Below are positions 7,034 through 11,498 of a stretch of DNA of 11,498 nucleotides, one piece after another. Under the pieces are notes generated by a model, which did not search any database, was not told the origin of the DNA, and worked only from the letters and a program-made list of their open reading frames with translations. The stretch's first letter is position 1. Every line of letters begins with the position of its first letter. Both the position numbers and the translations under genes were made by a program. Source of the stretch: an uncultured Megasphaera sp. (GTDB taxonomy: Bacteria; Bacillota; Negativicutes; Veillonellales; Megasphaeraceae); contig NZ_CATWFF010000058.1 of assembly GCF_958350005.1 (NCBI RefSeq), positions 1-11,498 on the forward strand, given 5' to 3'.

Positions 7034-7065
7034 GAGCAGCTCTGCATAACAGGGCTGCTCATTTT
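7034..7065 (+). terminator. Terminator after tRNA-Ser
   Basis: An 11-bp stem with one G-U pair (7034-7044 with 7050-7060), a CATAA loop, then ATTTTAT. It lies 13 bases past the tRNA CCA end. Confidence 0.9.
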
Positions 7066-7105
7066 ATATCTGCTGCAAAACATGCAAAAAAATGGCATTC
7101 CTATC

Positions 7106-7135
7106 TTTACAACTACCGTTTCCATCTGCTATACT
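7106..7135 (+). promoter_or_regulatory. Promoter of tRNA-Gly
   Basis: TTTACA (7106-7111), an 18-base spacer and TATACT (7130-7135), 19 bases before the mature tRNA 5' end. It lies beyond the preceding terminator, so tRNA-Gly is an independent unit. Confidence 0.85.
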
Positions 7136-7154
7136 AAGCAAGGTACGACATCGT

Positions 7155-7228
7155 GCGGGTGTAATTCAGTGGTAGAATACAAGCTTCCCAAGCTTGGTAC
7201 GAGGGTTCGATCCCCTTCATCCGCTCCA
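7155..7228 (+). tRNA. tRNA-Gly (anticodon CCC)
   Basis: The acceptor stem GCGGGTG (7155-7161) pairs with CATCCGC (7218-7224, one G-U), then discriminator T and an encoded CCA (7226-7228). The anticodon arm CAAGC-TTCCCAA-GCTTG gives CCC at 34-36, reading GGG. The D arm has the typical TTCAGTGGTAGAA, and the T arm has GAGGG-TTCGATC-CCCTT. Length is that of a normal type I tRNA. Confidence 0.98.
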
Positions 7229-7232
7229 CACC

Positions 7233-7267
7233 AGAGCCTTTACCAGCCATCGGTAAAGGCTCTTTTT
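7233..7267 (+). terminator. Terminator after tRNA-Gly
   Basis: A perfect 12-bp stem (7233-7244 with 7252-7263) with a 7-nt loop, ending in a run of T to 7267. It is a strong intrinsic terminator four bases after the tRNA CCA. Confidence 0.95.
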
Positions 7268-7316
7268 GCATGCTTTATCAGAAATCGCAGGACCTATGCA
7301 AAAAAATTAAACGCAG

Positions 7317-7348
7317 TGACACACTTTGTACCTGTCATCTGGTATACT
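7317..7348 (+). promoter_or_regulatory. Extended -10 promoter with upstream dyad for the WYL regulator gene
   Basis: TGG-TATACT (7340-7348) is an extended -10. No good -35 stands at standard distance: GTGACA at 7316-7321 is 21 bases away. An inverted repeat TGACA-N11-TGTCA (7317-7321, 7333-7337) lies exactly where the -35 should be and could be an operator, perhaps for the WYL protein itself. Transcription would start near 7355, about 45 bases before the start codon. Confidence 0.5.
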
Positions 7349-7399
7349 GGAGGCAAGAAATGAACCGTACACAACATGTACAGAAAGAAGGATACCTTC

Positions 7400-8365
7400 A
7401 TGGCAGAAAAAGAACATGGCACATACAATAAAATCAGCCGCACCCTCAGCCTGTATACCAAGCTGCTGAACGGCAACTGTCTCCACGCCGAAGAAGAAGC
7501 ACAGGAACAGGGCGTCACAGTCCGCAGTATTCAGCGGGACATTCAGGATATTCAGGAATTCTTCAGCAACAGCTTCCAGCAAAACGACACGATGATTCCC
7601 AAAGAAGTCATTTATAACCGCCGCAAAAAGGGCTACGAACTGCGGGACCTCAACCACCCGACCCTGACGGACAGCGAAATTCTGGCAATCTGCAAAATTC
7701 TGCTGGACAGCCGGGCCTTTACGAAACAGGAAATGACCAGCATGCTGGACCGCCTCATTTCCGGCTGCGTCGTCAAAACCAAGCAGAAAGAGATTAAGGA
7801 GCTGATCAATAACGAAGCCTTTCACTACGTAGAACCCCGGCACAAGACCGTATTCATCGATACGATGTGGACCATTGGCGAAGCCATCCGCAGCAGTCAT
7901 TACCTGGAAATTCACTACACCCGCCTGAAAGAACAGAAAACAGTGTGCCGGAAAATCAAGCCCGCAGCCATCATGTTTTCCGAGTACTACTTCTACGTGG
8001 CCGCCTTTATTGAAGATGCGGAACTAAAAGACGTACTGTATACGCTGAACGACGCCAATCCCACCATTTACCGCCTCGACCGCATCAAACAGGTCGTCGT
8101 CCTCCCTGAAACCTTTCGGACGCCTTACAGCGAACGCTTTCAGGAAGGAGAATTTCGCAAGCGCATTCAGTTCATGTACAGCGGCAAACTGCGAAAAGTG
8201 CGCTTCACCTATAACGGCGCCGATATTAATGCCGTGTTGGACCGATTGCCGACGGCCGTCATTGAATCCGAGAAAGACGGCGTCTATACGGTCTCTGCCG
8301 AAGTCTACGGCAACGGCATCGATATGTGGCTCCGAAGCCAGGGCAATACCGTCCAGGTGCTGTAG
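7400..8365 (+). CDS. HTH/WYL-domain transcriptional regulator
   Basis: A 321-residue regulator of the HTH-WYL-WCX (PafBC/YafY-like) architecture. A helix-turn-helix covers about residues 12-55 (GVTVRSIQRDIQDIQEFF). A WYL sensor domain covers about 154-235, with IHYTR at 171-175 and the characteristic IYRLDRI at 223-229. A C-terminal WCX-like extension runs from about 262 to the end. The tripeptide that names the domain is degenerate here (YYFYVAAF, 196-203). WYL domains bind ligands, often nucleic acids or nucleotides, and regulate DNA damage, phage defence or stress genes. No target is evident in the window. The ATG at 7400 has AAGGA seven bases upstream. An ATG at 7376 in the same frame lacks a ribosome site. 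It converges on the membrane-protein gene at 8462 and shares a terminator with it. Confidence 0.9.
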   Translation: MAEKEHGTYNKISRTLSLYTKLLNGNCLHAEEEAQEQGVTVRSIQRDIQDIQEFFSNSFQQNDTMIPKEVIYNRRKKGYELRDLNHPTLTDSEILAICKILLDSRAFTKQEMTSMLDRLISGCVVKTKQKEIKELINNEAFHYVEPRHKTVFIDTMWTIGEAIRSSHYLEIHYTRLKEQKTVCRKIKPAAIMFSEYYFYVAAFIEDAELKDVLYTLNDANPTIYRLDRIKQVVVLPETFRTPYSERFQEGEFRKRIQFMYSGKLRKVRFTYNGADINAVLDRLPTAVIESEKDGVYTVSAEVYGNGIDMWLRSQGNTVQVL

Positions 8366-8371
8366 CACCTG
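8354..8371 (+). other. Hairpin enclosing the WYL gene stop codon
   Basis: CAGGTGC and GCACCTG form a perfect 7-bp stem with a four-base TGTA loop, and the stop codon TAG spans the end of the loop and the first stem base. No T run follows, so it is not a terminator by itself. It could protect the 3' end or slow the terminating ribosome, or be incidental. Confidence 0.4.
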
Positions 8372-8392
8372 TCCAGCACACAGCAGGCATAC

Positions 8393-8432
8393 AAAACAGG
8401 GATACAAACCGTACCAGTCCGTATCCCTGTTT
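8393..8432. terminator. Bidirectional terminator between converging genes
   Basis: A perfect 12-bp stem (8394-8405 with 8421-8432, AAACAGGGATAC with GTATCCCTGTTT) closes a 15-nt loop. The A/T stem base gives TTT on the plus strand and TTTT on the minus strand, so it can end both the WYL transcript (plus) and the membrane-protein transcript (minus, stop at 8462). Confidence 0.85.
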
Positions 8433-8461
8433 CGTCACGCTATGTGTTCATTATGCTACAG

Positions 8462-8833
8462 TTAAAAGTAAATGGCTTTTAATACGACAGCATGGACAAT
8501 CGCTGCGCCGATTAAGACCAGCGGAATCACACGATGTATGGCAAATAACCGGGCATTAGGATGCTTTTTCATGTACACGCCAACACCGATCTGAACAACA
8601 AACAGCGCCAGCATAGCAATGCCTGTTAGCAGCAATGGCAGCGGTATAACCGGCAGGAACGGCATTTTAAACAGAAAATGCCGGGCCGCCAAAACAGCCG
8701 AAGCACCCCCTAATACAACATGGAGACCAAACCATACTTCGCGGTGGTTCCGCTTAATATTTCTCTTAAAATAGGTCGTACGATATATCAAAAGATATAC
8801 CGCCGTAATCGCTAACACAGGAACAAATGGCAT
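8462..8833 (-). CDS. Small four-helix membrane protein with a diheme b-type histidine pattern
   Basis: A 123-residue hydrophobic protein with four predicted helices: about 4-18, 34-55, 64-88 and 96-118. Helix 2 has H38 and H52, helix 4 has H100 and H114, each pair exactly 14 positions apart. This is the spacing of the heme-ligand pairs in helices B and D of cytochrome b, and helices 2 and 4 run the same way, so H38/H100 and H52/H114 could hold two stacked hemes. That suggests a minimal transmembrane electron carrier; partner and heme content are inferred. I recognise no specific family. The ATG at 8833 has GGGGG seven bases upstream. The frame stays open to a TTG at 8953, but the promoter -10 at 8937-8942 lies inside that extension, so the 163-residue form is unlikely, although its extra residues would be hydrophobic. 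The gene is monocistronic, converges on the WYL gene, and is more AT-rich upstream than the genes to its left. Confidence 0.85.
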   Translation of the reverse strand: MPFVPVLAITAVYLLIYRTTYFKRNIKRNHREVWFGLHVVLGGASAVLAARHFLFKMPFLPVIPLPLLLTGIAMLALFVVQIGVGVYMKKHPNARLFAIHRVIPLVLIGAAIVHAVVLKAIYF

Positions 8834-8844
8834 TTCAAATCCCC

Positions 8845-8866
8845 CTATCTCATGGAATATCTCCTT
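8845..8866 (-). other. Two-codon open frame with a strong ribosome site in the cytochrome-like gene leader
   Basis: On the minus strand, AAGGAG (8866-8861) stands seven bases before ATG AGA TAG (8853-8845). This is the best ribosome site in the leader, and it serves a frame of only Met-Arg, out of frame with the main gene. The minigene stop overlaps the start of the GGGGG site used by the real ATG at 8833. It could act as a translational control element or be chance. Confidence 0.35.
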
Positions 8867-8936
8867 CAAATGATGATGAATATACTCCAAAATTATGCTA
8901 TATAATACTACTGCAGCTACAAAAAAGCTTGTATTT

Positions 8937-8964
8937 ATTATACCAACACGCAATAAAGAGTCAA
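8937..8964 (-). promoter_or_regulatory. Promoter of the four-helix membrane protein gene
   Basis: Read on the minus strand: TTGACT (8964-8959), a 16-base spacer and TATAAT (8942-8937), preceded by TGG for an extended -10. Transcription should start near 8930, giving a leader of about 97 bases. Its position fixes the gene start downstream of the longest open frame. Confidence 0.82.
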
Positions 8965-9014
8965 ATTGTATGTTGGCATAGAAGCAGATACGACATATCT
9001 ATACATACGAAACG

Positions 9015-9044
9015 CAGGCAGTCCCTGTAATAAAAGGCTGCCTG
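9015..9044 (-). terminator. Probable weak terminator after the TPR-like gene
   Basis: A 7-bp stem CAGGCAG/CTGCCTG (9015-9021 with 9038-9044) with a 16-nt loop lies 32 bases past the stop at 9076. Read on the minus strand, only CGTTTCG follows, so the T tract is poor and termination would be weak. Confidence 0.4.
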
Positions 9045-9075
9045 TGCTACTGTTTCTGTCATATATTCAATCGTT

Positions 9076-10002
9076 TTATTTCTTCTTCCGATGAACAATC
9101 AACGCTTCATCAGCCCATTCGAAGAAAAATAACTCTGACAGGTAGAGCAGCTGATGTCCTGCATAACAATCCAGCAATTCTTCTGCCGTCCCCATCGTAT
9201 ACCCAGAAGGATTATACATCGTATCCAACAACTCAATATCCCCCTTTTTGACAGCACGAATGAATTTCTTCGTACCTGGACACGTTTCTTTTAACTTCTT
9301 CAGGTATGACTTGGCCATACCCCATTTATCCAGCTTAAAATATAACAATGCCAGCGGCAGAAGATACGATGGACAATTCTCTTCTTCCGAATTGAGATGG
9401 TACAGTTTCAGTGCCTTCGTTTCATCACTGGTTTTAGCGTACAGCACCATGAGGGTATAGCGAATCCCCAGGTTATCATTTTTATTCAGCCCCATCATGG
9501 TTTCGCCAACTTCGATGGCTTTGATAAAAATCCCACAGTCCATCAGCGCCATCATATACCGCTGCAGCAGCCGCATATAGGGCCGTGTCTCAAAGACCAT
9601 CCAAAAATCTCCCCGGCTATTGGTATACAGCTGCTCCCGCTTCAATCGTTTTCGTTCTGTTTCAATCAGTGCCGGCAGGGCCACTACAAAATCAAGGGGA
9701 CTTTTGGCATCAACTTCCAATTGGGCCAGTTTGACATCCATATTATCTGGCGCCAATGCTGCAGCCTGTTCCAGATACTGTTTCTTTTTGTGCTTTGATG
9801 AGGACTGGTCTGCCAGTTCCAGATAATCATACATATCCATTTCATCTGTACTGTCTGCTCCATTAGCTAAGGTTTCATTATAGGCAGCAAAAAATTCCTG
9901 GGTCAGCCGCTGTAATTCTGCCTCATCCCTGATCCCCTGCGGCGCCTTTTCTGCCAGAAACGCATGAAATGCATGCAGCGCTTTTTCTGTCTTACGCGAC
10001 AT
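9076..10002 (-). CDS. TPR-like helical repeat protein of unknown function
   Basis: A 308-residue soluble, mostly helical protein without signal peptide or membrane helix. The centre (about 136-190) resembles a TPR block with the conserved RPYMR (140-144) and LNKNDNLGIRY (172-182). Further TPR-like helix pairs are visible at about 195-240, and a looser one at about 76-100 (the LEQAAALAPDN region). The N-terminus (1-60) is charged and helical, and the C-terminus ends in a basic VHRKKK tail. TPR repeats bind other proteins, so an adaptor or scaffold role is likely, but no partner is visible. The ATG at 10002 was chosen because GAGGAGG sits six bases upstream. A start at 10020 would put that ribosome site inside codons 2-4. 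The sequence just upstream is an IS remnant, which may have disturbed the original promoter; I see no clear -35/-10 pair there. Confidence 0.85.
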   Translation of the reverse strand: MSRKTEKALHAFHAFLAEKAPQGIRDEAELQRLTQEFFAAYNETLANGADSTDEMDMYDYLELADQSSSKHKKKQYLEQAAALAPDNMDVKLAQLEVDAKSPLDFVVALPALIETERKRLKREQLYTNSRGDFWMVFETRPYMRLLQRYMMALMDCGIFIKAIEVGETMMGLNKNDNLGIRYTLMVLYAKTSDETKALKLYHLNSEEENCPSYLLPLALLYFKLDKWGMAKSYLKKLKETCPGTKKFIRAVKKGDIELLDTMYNPSGYTMGTAEELLDCYAGHQLLYLSELFFFEWADEALIVHRKKK

Positions 10003-10051
10003 AAGTATTCCTCCTCGCATAATATATTTGTAAGCAAGATTTCCGCCTCGC

Positions 10052-10437
10052 TATACCCAGTTTGCCTACGCCTGCAAGCAGTTAGGGATTCTGTTAGATA
10101 CTACCAGCATTCCTCAGGCCAAAGGCCGCGTAGAACGCCTGAACCAGACCCTACAGTCGCGCCTGCCCGTAGAACTACGCCTGGCAGGCATTACGACCAT
10201 AGAGGCTGCCAATGAATTCTTAAACTCCTACATAAAAGAATTCAACACACAATTTAGCTTGCCTCTTTATGGTACCAGATCGGTCTTTGAAATGCAACCG
10301 ACACCAGAGAAGCTGAATCAAATGCTGGCGGTATTACAGGAGCGAACCATAGACTGCGCGGGCACTGCATCCAGTTTCAGCACCAATATTACCGGTTGCT
10401 AAATGCACAGGGGAAGCCGGTATGGCTGAATTCATAG
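10052..10437 (+). pseudogene. Remnant of IS1202/ISNCY-type transposase (C-terminal part)
   Basis: Translation from 10052 gives YTQFAYACKQLGILLDTTSI, then PQAKGRVERLNQTLQSRLPV and FLNSYIKEFN. This is the end of the DDE (rve) catalytic domain and C-terminus of IS1202/ISNCY-type transposases, including the catalytic glutamate of GRVERLNQ. The original frame reaches a stop at 10400-10402, but after ERTID (about 10346-10360) the family sequence continues in the -1 frame as GHCIQFQHQYYRLLNAQGKP VWLNS, stopping at 10435-10437. The element therefore lacks roughly the first two thirds of the gene, carries a frameshift and ends early. No start codon, intact terminal repeats or target duplication are visible, so it cannot move by itself. 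It fills almost all of the 453-base gap between the TPR-like gene and rhuM. Confidence 0.88.
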
Positions 10438-10455
10438 GCCCATTATACAATACTG

Positions 10456-11498
10456 CTACTTCTTCGACTTCTCTTCCAGTTCCAGCATGTACTTATCAAA
10501 GTCAGACATGAACAGTCTATCCTGAATGACACGGTATTTTTCAAATTCAGTTTCGGCTTTTGTCTTTGCAATCTCAGCAGTGATTTTACCTGCATCCTGC
10601 AGAACCTCTCTGTCATCTGCCATCAAGAATAGATCCAGTCGTTTTGCCCAATCCTCCATCGTCATTGGGATATGACGTTCTGCACGATCCTCTGCCAAAT
10701 CCAGATAAGCTGATACAATACGCTCCAATGAGCGCATTTCCTTCTCTGAAAGATAATTCTTCGCAACGCTGACATCACTTTTTACAATCTTTCCTTCCGG
10801 TGCTGCTGCCCAGGTAGTCAGTCCCATGTGAGGCTTATCTGCATCCGCTCGCTCATAAATTAATTCTGCTGCAGTGTGTCCGTGAACTGCATAATGCATC
10901 TTATTCTGCACCTTTGCAAAGAACTGTTTTGTTGTTTTTGCTGTTCGGTCATAATCAAGAGCGGTAGCATAGATATCTGTTATCTTCTGATAAAATCTGC
11001 GCTCAGACAAACGGATTTCTCGAATCTGTTCAAGCAAACGGTCGAAGTATTCTACGGTAAGCACAGATCCACCATTTTTCAGGCGTTCATTATCCATGAC
11101 CCAGCCTTTGATGGTATAGTTTTTAACGATACCGTTAGCCCATTTTCGAAACTGCACGGCTTGTTCATTATTTACCTTAAAGCCAACAGCAATAATCATT
11201 TGAAGATTGTAATGCTTAGTAGCACGGGTAACCTGACGCGAACCTTCAGTTTGAACTATCCGGAAATTCCGGATAGTTGAATCTGCCTCAAGTTCAGAAT
11301 CAGAATATATCTTTTTAATATGCTCATTAATAGTCCGAACATCCACATTATACAATACAGCCATCATCTTCTGTGTCAGCCAGATATTCTCATCTTCATA
11401 ACGCATTTCAATACTGTCTGGTTGATCGCCGACAGATGCAGCGTAAGTCAGATATTCTGCCGCGCTGGAACGAATGGTAATTTCATCTTTTTTCTGTT
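10456..11498 (-). CDS. rhuM: RhuM family protein (5' end beyond the window)
   Basis: The 346 residues visible cover nearly the full length of RhuM proteins, named from Salmonella pathogenicity island 3. In-frame coding continues upstream of the ATG at 11406 without a stop and matches the conserved family start (DEITIRSSAAEYLTYAA). No ATG, GTG or TTG lies between 11407 and 11498, so the true start is just past the right edge. In visible numbering, the N-terminal wHTH-like region has WLTQKMMAVLY (39-49), then HYNLQMIIAVGFKVN (95-109) and FRKWA (116-120). The middle has LSERRFYQKITDIYATALDY, and the C-terminus is charged and helical (AKTKAETEFEKYRVIQDRL). The biochemical role is unknown. Homologues often lie in islands and next to restriction-modification genes, so accessory DNA is expected beyond the edge. 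It contains a perfect 25-bp palindrome (11254-11278). No clear terminator follows the stop. Confidence 0.93.
   Translation of the reverse strand, partial: QKKDEITIRSSAAEYLTYAASVGDQPDSIEMRYEDENIWLTQKMMAVLYNVDVRTINEHIKKIYSDSELEADSTIRNFRIVQTEGSRQVTRATKHYNLQMIIAVGFKVNNEQAVQFRKWANGIVKNYTIKGWVMDNERLKNGGSVLTVEYFDRLLEQIREIRLSERRFYQKITDIYATALDYDRTAKTTKQFFAKVQNKMHYAVHGHTAAELIYERADADKPHMGLTTWAAAPEGKIVKSDVSVAKNYLSEKEMRSLERIVSAYLDLAEDRAERHIPMTMEDWAKRLDLFLMADDREVLQDAGKITAEIAKTKAETEFEKYRVIQDRLFMSDFDKYMLELEEKSKK
11254..11278. repeat. Perfect 25-bp palindrome inside rhuM
   Basis: Arms of 12 bases (11254-11265 and 11267-11278, left arm AACTATCCGGAA) are exact reverse complements around a single central base. 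It encodes the STIRNFRIV stretch of RhuM. As RNA it could fold into a 10- or 11-bp hairpin with a small loop. No T run follows on either strand. It could be a protein-binding site or an mRNA structure. Confidence 0.7.

Noticed and set aside
7307..7915. Minus-strand open frame of 202 codons
   Set aside because: It is antisense to the WYL gene and its promoter region; the phenylalanine- and valine-rich composition is what reversed codons of the real gene produce.
8834..8953. Extra 40 N-terminal residues of the four-helix protein starting at a TTG
   Set aside because: A clear TTGACT/TATAAT promoter on the same strand has its -10 inside this stretch, so its first codons would not be transcribed; an ATG with a ribosome site follows at 8833.
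10340..10380. Programmed -1 frameshifting in the transposase remnant
   Set aside because: No slippery heptamer is visible at the frame change and the gene is already truncated at both ends, so a decay mutation is simpler.
1..11498. CRISPR array or tandem repeats
   Set aside because: No regularly spaced direct repeats were seen anywhere in the window.

Overview
The window looks like a chromosomal segment of an anaerobic, lactate-using member of the Negativicutes (Megasphaera/Veillonella-like). This is inferred from gene content: a LarA-type racemase next to a FAD-linked 2-hydroxyacid dehydrogenase, an ispE/GntR pair, and a remnant of the IS1202/ISNCY transposase type common in that class. No species marker is present, so the assignment is moderate. 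The left 10 kb reads as ordinary chromosome. The right 1.4 kb, an IS remnant followed by rhuM, reads as the start of an accessory region.

Region 1 (1-4833, minus strand) runs, in transcription order: ispE (isoprenoid kinase), a GntR/FCD regulator whose start overlaps the ispE stop, an unlisted 53-residue His-rich membrane microprotein, larA (nickel-pincer racemase family) and a GlcD/D-lactate-dehydrogenase-type flavoenzyme, closed by a hairpin terminator. The probable logic is racemisation of a 2-hydroxyacid such as lactate, then oxidation of the D-isomer to the 2-oxoacid, with the GntR protein as candidate sensor. The genes that build the LarA cofactor (larB, larC, larE) are not in the window.

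Region 2 (4834-7267, plus strand): a YitT-family membrane protein behind a good promoter and a 128-nt leader, a strong terminator, a DeoR-family regulator, then tRNA-Ser(GCU) and tRNA-Gly(CCC), each with its own near-consensus promoter and hairpin terminator.

Region 3 (7268-10020): a WYL-domain regulator (plus) faces a small four-helix membrane protein (minus) across a shared bidirectional terminator. The membrane protein carries two His-x13-His pairs, in helices 2 and 4, the spacing of diheme b-type cytochromes. Its promoter lies inside the longest open frame, so the short form is the real gene. An orphan TPR-like protein follows on the minus strand.

Region 4 (10021-11498): a truncated, frameshifted IS1202/ISNCY transposase tail (plus), then a rhuM-family gene (minus) that runs off the right edge and contains a perfect 25-bp palindrome.

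The best candidates for something undescribed are the His-rich microprotein beside larA, the minimal diheme-like cytochrome with a two-codon ORF in its leader, and the rhuM palindrome.
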